A DNA stretch of 64,000 nt from Pseudolysinimonas_A sp947085045. GTDB lineage: Bacteria > Actinomycetota > Actinomycetes > Actinomycetales > Microbacteriaceae. Shown here one piece after another: positions 24,851 to 32,722 of this stretch; positions within the stretch are counted from its first letter, which is position 1, and every line of letters begins with the position of its first letter. The notes under the pieces are model-generated. The model was not told where the DNA came from, did not search any database, and saw nothing but the letters and a program-made list of their open reading frames with translations. A program made the position numbers and the translations under genes. The stretch is taken from NCBI GenBank assembly GCA_947085045.1, contig CAMTUU010000004.1, positions 62,001-126,000 on the forward strand, read 5' to 3'.

Positions 24851-25545
24851 CGGCGGTCGTCCGTGCTCTGCCCGTAGACGTTCTGGTAGCGGTTGTAGAG
24901 CGCGTCGATGCGGTCCTGCGGGATCGGGATGAGCGGTCCCGCCTCGCGGGCGATGTGCACCGTGCGGGCGGCGTCCTCGCACATGACAGCGGCTTTCACG
25001 GCATCCTTCGCGGTGGCGCCGATCGTGAACGGGCCGTGGTTCTGCATGAGCACCGCGCGGCTGCGGTGGCCGCGCAGGGTGTCGACGATGCCGCGGCCGA
25101 TCGAGTCGTCGCCGATGATCGCGAACGGGCCGATCGGGATGGGGCCGCCGAACTCGTCGGCCATCCCGGTGATCACGCACGGGATCTGTTCGCCGCGCGC
25201 GGCCCAGGCGACCGCGTAGGTCGAGTGGGTGTGCACGACACCGCCGACCTCGGGCATCTCGCGGTAGACGTAGGCGTGCGCGGCGGCGTCACTCGACGGG
25301 CTGCGGTCGCTGCCCGGGGTGCCCGGCACGACGTCGCCGTCGAGGTCGCAGAGGATCATGTTGTCGGGCGTCAGGTCGTCGTAGGCGACTCCCGACGGCT
25401 TGATCACGAAGTAGTCGGTGCCCGGCACCCGGCCCGAGACGTTGCCGCCGGTCCAGACGACGAGCCCGTAGCGCACGAGTTCGCCGTGCAGGCGCGCGAC
25501 GTCGGCCCGGGTCGCCGCGATCGCGGCATCGACGGCGTCGGTCAT
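24847..25545 (-). CDS. araD: L-ribulose-5-phosphate 4-epimerase
   Basis: A 232-residue class II aldolase-fold epimerase, matching the usual 231. Phosphate- and zinc-binding motifs are visible: WTGGNVSGRVPG, IKPSGVAYDDL, HTHSTYAVAW (two Zn His) and QNHGPFTIG (third His). ATG at 25545 follows a strong GAGGAGGATGA ribosome binding site; a longer frame to 25572 would run into the operator. It heads the operon; the product D-xylulose-5-phosphate enters the pentose phosphate pathway. Confidence 0.96.
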   Translation of the reverse strand: MTDAVDAAIAATRADVARLHGELVRYGLVVWTGGNVSGRVPGTDYFVIKPSGVAYDDLTPDNMILCDLDGDVVPGTPGSDRSPSSDAAAHAYVYREMPEVGGVVHTHSTYAVAWAARGEQIPCVITGMADEFGGPIPIGPFAIIGDDSIGRGIVDTLRGHRSRAVLMQNHGPFTIGATAKDAVKAAVMCEDAARTVHIAREAGPLIPIPQDRIDALYNRYQNVYGQSTDDRR

Positions 25546-25571
25546 CTCATCCTCCTCGACGGAACTGCACA

Positions 25572-25600
25572 ATGTTATCGCTCACATCGATCGGTGCCAA
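25572..25600 (-). promoter_or_regulatory. araDBA promoter with overlapping operator
   Basis: Read on the minus strand, TTGGCA (25600-25595), 17 bases, then TAACAT (25577-25572) form a strong -35/-10 pair 26 bp upstream of araD. The 16-bp near-palindrome ATGTGAGCGATAACAT (25587-25572) lies over the -10 and spacer, as expected for a repressor site. It differs from the TCGAAC(C/G)GGTTCGA operators of the neighbouring LacI regulon, so a different LacI- or GntR-type regulator should control arabinose use. Confidence 0.75.
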
Positions 25601-25672
25601 GACGCCCGGGCGTCACGTCCGCCGACTGAGGATCCCTCCTCTCCTCCCGGGCCGCGCCCGTAAGATCGGAGC

Positions 25673-26305
25673 ATGAGCGCACAGGGCACGCCCTCGATCC
25701 CCGCCGGCTGGTACTCCGATCCGCAGAACCCGGCGCAGCGACGCTACTGGGATGGCGCCGCCTGGACCGAACTGTTCCAGCAGCCGGGCCAGCCCTACCC
25801 CGCGGGTCCGGAGCTGAAGGCGCCCGCCGGCACCGACTGGAAGACGCCGTGGATCTGGCTGATCGTGTTGCTGCCGCTGATCCCGTCGCTCCTGCTGCTG
25901 TTCGTGCCGTGGGGCTCGATGTTCGACATCGACGTGACCGCCGACAACGCCTACGCCGGGATGTCGAACACGCTCGGCCTGTTCCTCTCGCCGTTCTACT
26001 GGGCGGCCATCATCCTCAGCTACGTCGTCTACGGGCTGTGCGTGTTCTTCGCCTTCCGGGATGCGAAGGAGCTCGAGAAGCGCGGCGTGCCGAAGCCGTT
26101 CCACTGGGCGTTCGCGTTCATCGGCGGACTCGTCTACACGATCGGCCGCTCCGTCGTCGTGCACCGCCGCACGGGTGACGGGCACCAGCCGATCTGGGTC
26201 GAGATCGCCGTCGTCGTCGCGTCGATCGGCATCTCGATCTACATCGTCGTGATGATCTTCGCGGGCATGAACGACTTCCTCGTGAGCAACATCCCCACGA
26301 GATAG
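25673..26305 (+). CDS. DUF2510-domain membrane protein
   Basis: A 210-residue protein. An N-terminal DUF2510 motif (IPAGWYSDPQNPAQRRYWDGAAWTE) is followed by four transmembrane helices: WIWLIVLLPLIPSLLLLFV, FLSPFYWAAIILSYVVYGLCVFF, WAFAFIGGLVYTIG and WVEIAVVVASIGISIYIVVMI. DUF2510 is common in actinobacterial membrane proteins and its role is unknown. The ATG at 25673 is preceded by GGAGC. It reads away from the araDBA promoter. Confidence 0.85.
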   Translation: MSAQGTPSIPAGWYSDPQNPAQRRYWDGAAWTELFQQPGQPYPAGPELKAPAGTDWKTPWIWLIVLLPLIPSLLLLFVPWGSMFDIDVTADNAYAGMSNTLGLFLSPFYWAAIILSYVVYGLCVFFAFRDAKELEKRGVPKPFHWAFAFIGGLVYTIGRSVVVHRRTGDGHQPIWVEIAVVVASIGISIYIVVMIFAGMNDFLVSNIPTR

Positions 26306-26314
26306 CCGAGTTCC

Positions 26315-26330
26315 TCGCCCGGCGGGGCGA
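26315..26330. terminator. bidirectional hairpin between convergent genes
   Basis: TCGCCC-GGCG-GGGCGA is placed exactly between the DUF2510 gene and the stop of the convergent small gene at 26331. The stem is short and lacks a T-run, so strength is doubtful. Confidence 0.45.
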
Positions 26331-26531
26331 CTAGGCGCCGGCTTCGCGCAATCGGCTGCGTGCCCCGTGCTCGACGAGCCGGGGAACGTAGTCGCGGATG
26401 GGGTTGCCGTCGAGCAGCGCCACCTGCTCCGCGACGATGACCTCGATCTCCTGGGTGGAGAACGCGGGGAACCTCTGCTCGAGCTGCTCGACCACGGAGG
26501 CGATCTGCTGCTTCTCGTCGGGACCGTTCAT
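26331..26531 (-). CDS. three-helix bundle small protein
   Basis: A 66-residue all-helical protein, MNGPDEKQQIASVVEQLEQR..., with the pattern ...FPAFSTQEIEVIVAEQVALLD...RDYVPRLVEHGARSRLR. This matches the small actinobacterial family described as three-helix bundle dimerisation domain. No enzyme motif. Its start is 65 bp from the divergent MFS pump. The family's function is not established. Confidence 0.72.
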   Translation of the reverse strand: MNGPDEKQQIASVVEQLEQRFPAFSTQEIEVIVAEQVALLDGNPIRDYVPRLVEHGARSRLREAGA

Positions 26532-26596
26532 GGGGCGAGATTGCTCCTGCCGCCTGAAAACGAGCTGGGCAGCTGGACAGAGCGCACAATGAGCCC

Positions 26597-28171
26597 ATGA
26601 CCTCGCTCGAACCCGGCACCCGCGCCCACCGCCTGCGTTGGGTGGGGTTGCTCACGATCAGCCTCGCGGTCTCGCTGATCATCGTGGATTCGACGATCAT
26701 CAACGTCGCGATCCCGTCGATCGTCGACGAGCTCGACATCACCTCGACGCAGGTGCAGTGGGTGCAGGAGAGCTACACGCTCGTCTTCGCGGCGTTGCTG
26801 CTGACCTTCGGCACCCTCGCCGACCGGGTGGGTCGTCGGCGCCTCCTCGCGATCGGTGTCGTGATCTTCGTGGTGGCGAGTGTCATCGCGGCGCTCGCCG
26901 GGTCGGGCGAGGCGCTCATCGCCTCCCGCGTCGTGCAGGGCGTCGGCGGCGCCATCATCCTGCCCACCACGCTCTCGGTGCTCAACGCGACGTTCCAGGG
27001 CAAGGAGCGCGGCATCGCGTTCGCCGTCTGGGGTTCGACGATCGGCGGGATGGCGGCCGTCGGCCCGCTGCTCGGCGGCTGGCTGACCGAGTACTTCTCC
27101 TGGCGCTGGGCGTTCGGGATCAATCTGCCGCTCGGCATCCTGATCCTCGTCGGCATCGTGCTCGTCGTGCAGGAGTCGCGGGCGGCGAAGCCCGACCCGC
27201 TGGATCCGGTCGGCGCGCTGCTGTCGATCCTGCTGTTCGGGTCGCTCGTCTTCGGGCTCATCGAGGGCCGCACCTACGGCTGGTGGCTGAGCGACTCCCC
27301 GCCCGACTTCTGGACGCTCGACGTCTCGCCGATCCCGTTCGTCTTCGGGGTCACCGTGCTCGCGCTCGTCGGCTTCATCACCTGGGGCCTCGCCCGCCGG
27401 CGTCGCGGGCTGCCGAGCATGGTCGCGCCCGACCTGTTCGCGATCCCGTCATTCCGCGGCGGCAACATCGTGGCGCTGATCGTGTCGCTCGGCGAGTTCG
27501 GCATCATCCTCTCCCTGCCGCTGTGGCTGCAGAACGCGCTCGGCTACGGCGCCCTCGGCACCGGGCAGGTGCTGCTCGCGCTGGCGATCGGTGCGTTCAT
27601 CGCTTCGGGACTCGCCGGGGCCTTCGGGTCGCGCGTGCCCGCGGTCTGGGTCGTGCGCGCCGGGATCGCGCTCGAGATCGTCGGGCTGGTGATCGTCGGA
27701 TCGGTCATCGCCGTCGACACCCCCTGGTGGGCGATCTGCGCGGGGCTCCTGGTCTACGGCCTCGGCGTCGGCTTCGCGACCGCTCAGCTGACCGGGCTGA
27801 TCCTCGTCGACGTGCCGGTGGCGCGCAGCGGAGCCGCCTCCGGCACGCAGAGCACGGCGCGACAGGTGGGTTCGGCGCTCGGCATCGCGATCCTCGGCAC
27901 CGTGCTGTTCACCGCCCTCGGCAGCCACCTCGCCGACAAGCTGCCCGACAGCATCCCGGCCGACACCCGCGAGCCGATCGTGGATGCTGTGGTGAACAGC
28001 GCCGGCTCGGCGATCCCGGGTCTCGAGGAGCAGTCGCCGGAGGCCGCGGAGGCCGCGCGCGAGGCGTTCAGCGACGCGACGAAGCTCTCCGCGTTCACCG
28101 CGGCGGGGTTCCTCACCGTCGGTCTGATCGCCACGATCTCGCTCGGAAGGCGGCCCCGCAAGCCGGAGTGA
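26597..28171 (+). CDS. DHA2-family MFS transporter
   Basis: A 524-residue, 14-helix DHA2 efflux protein. It has VDSTIINVAIPSIVDELDITSTQVQWVQESYTL (motif D1), GRRRLLAIGVVIF (motif A), GPLLGGWLTEYFSWRWAFGINLPLG (motif C) and a TARQVGSALGIAILG segment in the last third. Unlike the pump at 7994 it has no adjacent TetR regulator. The next transcription unit downstream encodes the 26-residue CxxC peptide; a role in its export would be speculation. Confidence 0.92.
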   Translation: MTSLEPGTRAHRLRWVGLLTISLAVSLIIVDSTIINVAIPSIVDELDITSTQVQWVQESYTLVFAALLLTFGTLADRVGRRRLLAIGVVIFVVASVIAALAGSGEALIASRVVQGVGGAIILPTTLSVLNATFQGKERGIAFAVWGSTIGGMAAVGPLLGGWLTEYFSWRWAFGINLPLGILILVGIVLVVQESRAAKPDPLDPVGALLSILLFGSLVFGLIEGRTYGWWLSDSPPDFWTLDVSPIPFVFGVTVLALVGFITWGLARRRRGLPSMVAPDLFAIPSFRGGNIVALIVSLGEFGIILSLPLWLQNALGYGALGTGQVLLALAIGAFIASGLAGAFGSRVPAVWVVRAGIALEIVGLVIVGSVIAVDTPWWAICAGLLVYGLGVGFATAQLTGLILVDVPVARSGAASGTQSTARQVGSALGIAILGTVLFTALGSHLADKLPDSIPADTREPIVDAVVNSAGSAIPGLEEQSPEAAEAAREAFSDATKLSAFTAAGFLTVGLIATISLGRRPRKPE

Positions 28172-28215
28172 ACGTCGGTGGTGGTCGCTACCCTGGAAAT
28201 AGGCCGCGACACGCC

Positions 28216-28273
28216 GAATCACTACATATAGGGGAATGACATCCGTGTGATTCCGGTTATATAGTGGTGATTC
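28216..28273 (+). promoter_or_regulatory. promoter with four GTGATTC-type half-sites
   Basis: ATGACA (28236-28241), 18 bases, then TATAGT (28260-28265) is a good -35/-10 pair in an unusually AT-rich patch. Nested around it are GAATCAC (28216-28222), GAATGAC (28235-28241), GTGATTCC (28247-28254, 7 of 8 complementary to the previous site's flank) and GTGATTC (28267-28273): two inverted repeats one inside the other, centred close to each other. A dimeric or tetrameric regulator would be expected to bind. It drives the micropeptide gene. The rest of 28172-28215 shows nothing. Confidence 0.62.
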
Positions 28274-28324
28274 ACGCGGCGGACATCTCCCCGCGGGGGA
28301 CACACAAGACTTGAGGAGGACCCC

Positions 28325-28405
28325 ATGAACGACGTCGACACCGTGGGCGGCTACTCGGTTCCGGTCGATCCGATGGACGACCTGCAGTGCGAGAGCTGCC
28401 AGTAG
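28325..28405 (+). CDS. 26-residue peptide ending in CxxC
   Basis: A short gene with a perfect GAGGAGG ribosome binding site (28313-28319) six bases before the ATG. The peptide begins MNDVDTVGGYSVPVDPMDD, is acidic, and ends in Leu-Gln-Cys-Glu-Ser-Cys-Gln. It has its own promoter upstream and a 13-bp terminator stem downstream, so it is a complete monocistronic unit. I do not recognise the family. Two cysteines at the C-terminus could bind metal, form a disulfide or be the modified core of a ribosomally made peptide, but no maturation enzyme is adjacent. Too short for a domain; it may also be regulatory. Confidence 0.62.
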   Translation: MNDVDTVGGYSVPVDPMDDLQCESCQ

Positions 28406-28437
28406 TTCTCGCTGAACCGCGCGGTACCCAACGAACT

Positions 28438-28474
28438 TCGACGCCTCGGCAGACTCCAGTCGCCGAGGCGTCGA
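28438..28474 (+). terminator. strong intrinsic terminator of the micropeptide unit
   Basis: TCGACGCCTCGGC (28438-28450) and GCCGAGGCGTCGA (28462-28474) form a perfect 13-bp stem with an 11-base loop, followed by GCATTTAA. It separates the micropeptide from the hadA-like gene. Confidence 0.8.
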
Positions 28475-28501
28475 GCATTTAACGCTCGGTAGGCTGATCG
28501 G

Positions 28502-28948
28502 GTGCGGGTGAATGCAAGTGTCGAAGGCCGGGTCTACCCGCCGACCGAGCCCTATCTGGTGGGCCGCGAAAAGGTGCGCGAGTTCGCCCGTGCCGTCTTC
28601 GCCACCCACCCGGTGAACCTCGACCCGGAGGCGGCGCGGGCGGCCGGATACGCGGATGTCGTCGCCCCGACGACGTTCCCGATCGTGGTGACCGCCGCCA
28701 CCCTCGAGCAGCTGCTCGCCGACGAGGAGGTGGGCGTCGACTTCACCCGCGTCGTGCACGGCGACCAGCGCTTCGCCTACTCGCGCCCGATCGTCGCCGG
28801 CGACGAGCTCACCGCGACGATGACGATCACGAGCGTCAAGTCGATCGGCGGCCACAGCATGGTCACCTCGGAGTCGGCGATCACCGACGCGACCGGCGCG
28901 CATGTGGTGACCGCGACATCCACTCTCGTCGTCAGGGGCGACGAATGA
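28502..28948 (+). CDS. MaoC-like dehydratase N-terminal-type subunit (HadA-like)
   Basis: A 148-residue hot-dog fold protein of the FAS1_DH/MaoC_N kind: YLVGREKVREFARAVFATHPVNLDPEAARAAGYADVVAPTTFPIVVTA..., the noncatalytic or helper half of a heterodimeric (3R)-hydroxyacyl-ACP dehydratase, as HadA is to HadB in mycobacteria. GTG start at 28502. The stop overlaps the hadB-like ATG. In relatives this pair sits next to secE-nusG or murB, which agrees with the present context. Confidence 0.87.
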   Translation: MRVNASVEGRVYPPTEPYLVGREKVREFARAVFATHPVNLDPEAARAAGYADVVAPTTFPIVVTAATLEQLLADEEVGVDFTRVVHGDQRFAYSRPIVAGDELTATMTITSVKSIGGHSMVTSESAITDATGAHVVTATSTLVVRGDE

Positions 28949-29352
28949 GCCTCGCCGTGGGCGACATCGTCGCCGAGCAGACCTTCGCCCTGACCCGCGA
29001 CGCCCTCGTGCGCTACGCCGGGGCCTCGGGCGACTTCAACCCGATCCACTACCGCGACGACTTCGCGCAGACCGTCGGGCTGCCGGGTGTGCTCGCGCAC
29101 GGGATGCTCACCATGGGTCTCGCCGTGCAGCCCGTGGTCGATTGGCTCGGCGACCCCGGCAAGGTGCTCGACTACCAGGTGAAGTTCACCCGCCCGGTGC
29201 TCGTCGACGCCGAACTCGGTGCCGTCGTGACGGTCGTCGCGAAGGTCGGAGTGGTCGACGACGCGGGCGCGCGCATCGACCTCACCGTGACCTTCGGCGA
29301 ACAGACGGTGCTCGGCAAGGCGCAGCTGCGGGTCGTCCCGCCGGCCGGATGA
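28945..29352 (+). CDS. MaoC-like (3R)-hydroxyacyl dehydratase (HadB-like)
   Basis: A 135-residue MaoC hot-dog protein with the catalytic hydratase-2 motif YAGASGDFNPIHYRDDFAQTVGLPGVLAHGMLTMG (catalytic Asp and His in the DFNPIH part). It should dehydrate 3-hydroxyacyl thioesters in fatty-acid elongation together with the upstream subunit. Overlaps by ATGA on both sides: with the HadA-like gene at its start and with murB at its end. Confidence 0.88.
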   Translation: MSLAVGDIVAEQTFALTRDALVRYAGASGDFNPIHYRDDFAQTVGLPGVLAHGMLTMGLAVQPVVDWLGDPGKVLDYQVKFTRPVLVDAELGAVVTVVAKVGVVDDAGARIDLTVTFGEQTVLGKAQLRVVPPAG

Positions 29353-30440
29353 CCTCGCTCGCAGATCTGACGACGCTCGGGATCGGCGGTCCCGCGGTCA
29401 GCCTGCTGCAGCCCGCGACCCGCGACGAGTTGCTCGAGCAAACCCTCGCGACCTGGAACTCCCCGGAGGACTGGCTGATCCTCGGCGGCGGGTCGAACGT
29501 CGTGATCGCCGACGAGGGCTTCGACGGCGTCGTGCTCCGCGTCGCGACCCGGGGCCTCGCGGCGACGCGCGCCGAGGGGTCCCGCCCGGTGCGGCTCACC
29601 GTCGAGGCGGGGGAGCCGTGGGATGCCGTCGTCGCCCACACGGTCGAGAACGGCTGGTCGGGCATCGAGGCGCTCTCCGGCATCCCGGGGTCGTCCGGCG
29701 CCGCGCCCGTGCAGAACATCGGCGCCTACGGCCAGGAGCTGAGCAGCAGCCTGGTGTCGATCGACTTCCTCGACTTCGACACCGAGAAGGTGGAGCGCAT
29801 CCCGGCGGCCGAACTCGGGCTGGGCTACCGCACGAGCGCGCTCAAGCGCGGCCGCCTCGGACTGGTCGTCGCGCTCGACCTCACCCTCGCCGACGACGGT
29901 GGCCTGAGCCAACCGATCGCCTACGCGCAACTCGCCACCGCGCTCGACGTGCGCATCGGCGACCGCGTCCCCGTCGGCGACCTGCGGGCGGCGGTGCTCG
30001 AGCTGCGCTCATCGAAGGGGATGCTGTGGGATCCCGCCGATCCCGACTCGGCGAGTGCCGGCTCCTTCTTCACCAATCCGGTCGTCACCGAGACGTTCGC
30101 CCGCGGCCTGCCGACGGACGCGCCGCGCTGGCCGACCGCCCCCGAGGAGGCCGCCCGCGTGCTGCCGCTCGGCAGCGACATCCCGCCGGTCGTGCGCGGC
30201 GAGTACCTCGTGAAGCTGTCCGCCGCGTGGCTGATCGAGCACGCCGGGATCTCCCGCGGGTTCGCGATCCCCGGGTCGCGCGCCGCCATCTCCTCGAAGC
30301 ACACCCTGGCGATCGTGAATCGGGGCGGGGCGACCGCGGCCGACGTCGTGCAGCTGGCCGGATACATCCAGACGCGGGTGCTGGCGGAGTTCGGCGTGAA
30401 CCTGCAGGCCGAGCCCGTCCTCGTGGGTGTTCAACTTTGA
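29349..30440 (+). CDS. murB: UDP-N-acetylenolpyruvoylglucosamine reductase
   Basis: A 363-residue MurB that reduces UDP-GlcNAc-enolpyruvate to UDP-MurNAc in peptidoglycan synthesis, using FAD and NADPH. FAD-binding motifs are LILGGGSNVVIAD and GWSGIEALSGIPGSSGAAPVQNIGAYGQE; the catalytic segment is SAGSFFTNPVV, with Ser in the proton-donor position. The C-terminal Glu region is LAEFGVNLQAEPVLVG. The start ATG overlaps the upstream stop. The last bases of the gene carry half of the PadR-type operator. Confidence 0.95.
   Translation: MTSLADLTTLGIGGPAVSLLQPATRDELLEQTLATWNSPEDWLILGGGSNVVIADEGFDGVVLRVATRGLAATRAEGSRPVRLTVEAGEPWDAVVAHTVENGWSGIEALSGIPGSSGAAPVQNIGAYGQELSSSLVSIDFLDFDTEKVERIPAAELGLGYRTSALKRGRLGLVVALDLTLADDGGLSQPIAYAQLATALDVRIGDRVPVGDLRAAVLELRSSKGMLWDPADPDSASAGSFFTNPVVTETFARGLPTDAPRWPTAPEEAARVLPLGSDIPPVVRGEYLVKLSAAWLIEHAGISRGFAIPGSRAAISSKHTLAIVNRGGATAADVVQLAGYIQTRVLAEFGVNLQAEPVLVGVQL
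30429..30440. promoter_or_regulatory. PadR-type half operator at the end of murB
   Basis: GTTCAACTTTGA (with palindromic core TCAACTTTGA) overlaps the murB stop and lies 18 bp before the PadR start. The same GTTCAANYTTGA word occurs twice in the operator at 31148-31175, so the regulator probably controls both promoters. Confidence 0.55.
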
Positions 30441-30457
30441 GCAACTAAGCTCGGGAC

Positions 30458-31138
30458 ATGTCGGCGCTCACGACCCGGATCCTCGTGCTCGGAGTGGTCC
30501 GCATCTTCGGCCCCGCCAACGGCTACCAGTTGCGGCGCGAACTGCTGTCGTGGGAGGTCGAGCAGTGGGCGCACCTCAACCCGGGTTCGATCTACTCGAT
30601 GCTCGGCTCGCTCGAGCGGGACGGCGCCGTCGAGCGCCACGACCTGGTGATGGATGAAGGTGCCCGCCCGGTCGCGGTCTACACGGCGACGCCGACGGGG
30701 ATCGCCGAGCTGGACCGCCTGGTGATCGACGCGATCGAGACGGTGCCGGATCCCGGGGATGCCCTGCCGCTGCGGGTCGCGATCAACTTCGCGCCGTTCC
30801 TCAGCCGGGAGCGGTACGTCGAGGCGCTCAAGCGTCGCATCGCCGCGTTCGGACTCGCGGTGCAGGGGATCATGACGAAGCAGGTGCACTTGACGGGCAA
30901 TCGCAGCGTTCCGCCGCACGTCGTCGCCGAGCTCGGACTCGAACTCGGCCTCGTGCGGGCGCAGCTGGGTTGGCTCGTCGAGCACGCCGCCGAGGTGCGC
31001 GGCGGCGCGATGACGTTCGCGGTCGACGGCGTCGTGCAGGACTGGGGGTTCGAGCCGCCGGCCGACGATCCCGGCTGGAAGATGAAGGCCGAGAGCGACG
31101 AGTACGCCCGCCGGCTGGGACTCGAGCGAGGGGCTTGA
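30458..31138 (+). CDS. PadR-family transcriptional regulator
   Basis: A 226-residue PadR repressor with an N-terminal winged helix (LVLGVVRIFGPANGYQLRRELLSWEVEQWAHLNPGSIYSMLGSLERDGAVERHD) and a long C-terminal dimerisation part (Vir_C-like) that is larger than in minimal PadRs. It heads an operon whose next genes encode a GyrI-like small-molecule-binding protein and an ABC exporter. Matching operators lie before it and before the GyrI-like gene, which implies drug-responsive autoregulation. Confidence 0.9.
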   Translation: MSALTTRILVLGVVRIFGPANGYQLRRELLSWEVEQWAHLNPGSIYSMLGSLERDGAVERHDLVMDEGARPVAVYTATPTGIAELDRLVIDAIETVPDPGDALPLRVAINFAPFLSRERYVEALKRRIAAFGLAVQGIMTKQVHLTGNRSVPPHVVAELGLELGLVRAQLGWLVEHAAEVRGGAMTFAVDGVVQDWGFEPPADDPGWKMKAESDEYARRLGLERGA

Positions 31139-31147
31139 CTCCCTAGT

Positions 31148-31175
31148 GTTCAATCTTGAATAATCAAGTTTGAAC
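31148..31175. promoter_or_regulatory. 28-bp PadR-type operator
   Basis: The arms GTTCAATCTTGAAT and AATCAAGTTTGAAC are complementary at 12 of 14 positions and meet with no spacer. The site is 12 bp before the GyrI-like ATG and shares GTTCAANYTTGA with 30429-30440. A GGAGGT ribosome binding site follows it directly (31178-31183), so repressor binding would mask the transcription start region. Confidence 0.75.
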
Positions 31176-31187
31176 ACGGAGGTGAGC

Positions 31188-31760
31188 ATGTATGCGAAGG
31201 TCGATCTGAAGACCGACGATGCGTACCGCGCGCGCTCGGGCGCATTCCGCATCCTCGATCTCCCACCCCGCCGCTATCTCGCGCTCGACGGCCACGGCGA
31301 CCCGAACGAGCGGCCCTACCGAGAGGCGATCGAGAGGCTCTACTCCGTCGCCTACCCGCTGAAGTTCGCGAGCAAGAACGCCGGGCGCGACTACGTCGTG
31401 CCGCCGCTCGAAGCGCTCTGGTCGGCGCCCGACATGGCTGCCTTCACCGACCGCCGCGACAAGTCGCAGTGGGCCTGGACGCTGCTCAACCTGGTGCCCG
31501 ATTTCGTCGAGGTGGCGGAGTCGGTGGAGGCCGTCAGACTCGAGACGCTCGACGAGGGGCTCTGCGTGCAGACCCTCCACGTCGGCCCGTTCGACGCCGA
31601 AGGCCCGGTGCTCGCCCGGATGCACGACGAGTTCATCCCGAGCGAAGGGCTGCGCATGACCGGCCGGCATCACGAGATCTACTTCAGCGACGCCCGTCGC
31701 GTCGCGCCCAAGAAGTTCCGCACCATCCTGCGGCAACCCGTTCAGAAGGAGAAGGCATGA
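31188..31760 (+). CDS. GyrI-like small-molecule-binding domain protein
   Basis: A 190-residue SHS2/GyrI-like protein: YAKVDLKTDDAYRARSGAFRILDLPPRRYLALDGHGDPNE..., ...VQTLHVGPFDAEGPVLARMHDEFIPSEGLRMTGRHHEIYFSDARRVAPKKFRTILRQPV is typical of the stand-alone GyrI-like family that binds or hydrolyses hydrophobic compounds. ATG at 31188 is used because of the GGAGGTGAG ribosome binding site; an earlier in-frame start overlaps the operator. Cotranscribed with the ABC ATPase (overlap ATGA at 31757). Confidence 0.88.
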   Translation: MYAKVDLKTDDAYRARSGAFRILDLPPRRYLALDGHGDPNERPYREAIERLYSVAYPLKFASKNAGRDYVVPPLEALWSAPDMAAFTDRRDKSQWAWTLLNLVPDFVEVAESVEAVRLETLDEGLCVQTLHVGPFDAEGPVLARMHDEFIPSEGLRMTGRHHEIYFSDARRVAPKKFRTILRQPVQKEKA

Positions 31761-32722
31761 TCCACGCACGCGGACTCGCGCGCAGCTTCCAGGCCCGCAA
31801 GGGTCGGGAGAAGGTCGAGGTGAAAGCCGTCGCCGGCGTCGACCTCGACGTCGAGAAGGGCGAGATCGTCGGATTCCTCGGCCCGAACGGCGCCGGCAAG
31901 ACGACGACCCTGAGGATGCTGACGACGCTCCTCACCCCGACCTCGGGCACCGCGACGGTGGCGGGCTTCGACGTCGCGACGCAGGCCGCCGACGTGCGCC
32001 GCAACATCGGCTACGTCTCCCAGTCGGGGTCGACCTCGCCCGAGGCACTCGCCGGCGAGGAGGTCGTCGACCACGGCCGGCTCTACGGCATCTCGAAGGC
32101 GCAGGCCGAGAAGCGCGGGCGCGAACTGTTCGACCAGCTCGACCTCGAGGGCCTCTGGACCCGCAAGCCCGCGGCGATGAGCGGCGGCCAGCGTCGCCGG
32201 CTCGACATCGCGATGGGCCTCGTGCACGACCCGACGCTCGTCTTCCTCGACGAGCCGACGACCGGACTCGACCCGCAGGCGCGCGCCAACCTCTGGACGC
32301 ACATCTCCGCGCTGCGTACCGAGCGGGATGCGACGGTGTTCCTCACGACGCACTACCTCGACGAGGCCGACGCGCTGTGCGACCGCATCCTCGTCATCGA
32401 TCACGGCACGATCGTCGCGAGCGACACCCCGGATGCCCTCAAGCGCCAGATGGCGGGCGACCTGATCGAGCTGACCGTCGCCGACGGGGCGCAGATCGCC
32501 GCGGCCGCGACGGCTCTTTCGGCGCTGCTGCCGGGGTCGACGGCGGATGTCGACGGCCACACGGTCAGCCTGCGCGTGCCCCGCGCCGGCACCGAGCTGG
32601 CCGGCCTGCTGCGCGAGCTCGACAAGCAGAAGGTCGAACTCGACTCCATCGAAGTGCGTCGGCCGACCCTCGACGACGTGTTCCTGACCGTGACCGGTCG
32701 CTCCCTGCGAGAGGACGCCTGA
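31757..32722 (+). CDS. ABC exporter ATPase (DrrA-like)
   Basis: A 321-residue ATPase with Walker A GPNGAGKTTT, Q loop YVSQSGST, signature SGGQRRRLD, Walker B LVFLDEP and H-loop TTHYLDEAD. The C-terminal ~90 residues (LTVADGAQIAAAATALSALLPGS... RPTLDDVFLTVTGR) are the DUF4162 extension characteristic of daunorubicin-type drug exporters. It pairs with the adjacent permease; its TGA overlaps the permease ATG (32720-32724). Confidence 0.93.
   Translation: MIHARGLARSFQARKGREKVEVKAVAGVDLDVEKGEIVGFLGPNGAGKTTTLRMLTTLLTPTSGTATVAGFDVATQAADVRRNIGYVSQSGSTSPEALAGEEVVDHGRLYGISKAQAEKRGRELFDQLDLEGLWTRKPAAMSGGQRRRLDIAMGLVHDPTLVFLDEPTTGLDPQARANLWTHISALRTERDATVFLTTHYLDEADALCDRILVIDHGTIVASDTPDALKRQMAGDLIELTVADGAQIAAAATALSALLPGSTADVDGHTVSLRVPRAGTELAGLLRELDKQKVELDSIEVRRPTLDDVFLTVTGRSLREDA

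Noticed and set aside
28325..28405. Assigning the micropeptide as a RiPP precursor
   Set aside because: Short length and terminal cysteines fit, but no radical SAM, cyclodehydratase, lanthipeptide synthetase or leader peptidase is visible nearby.
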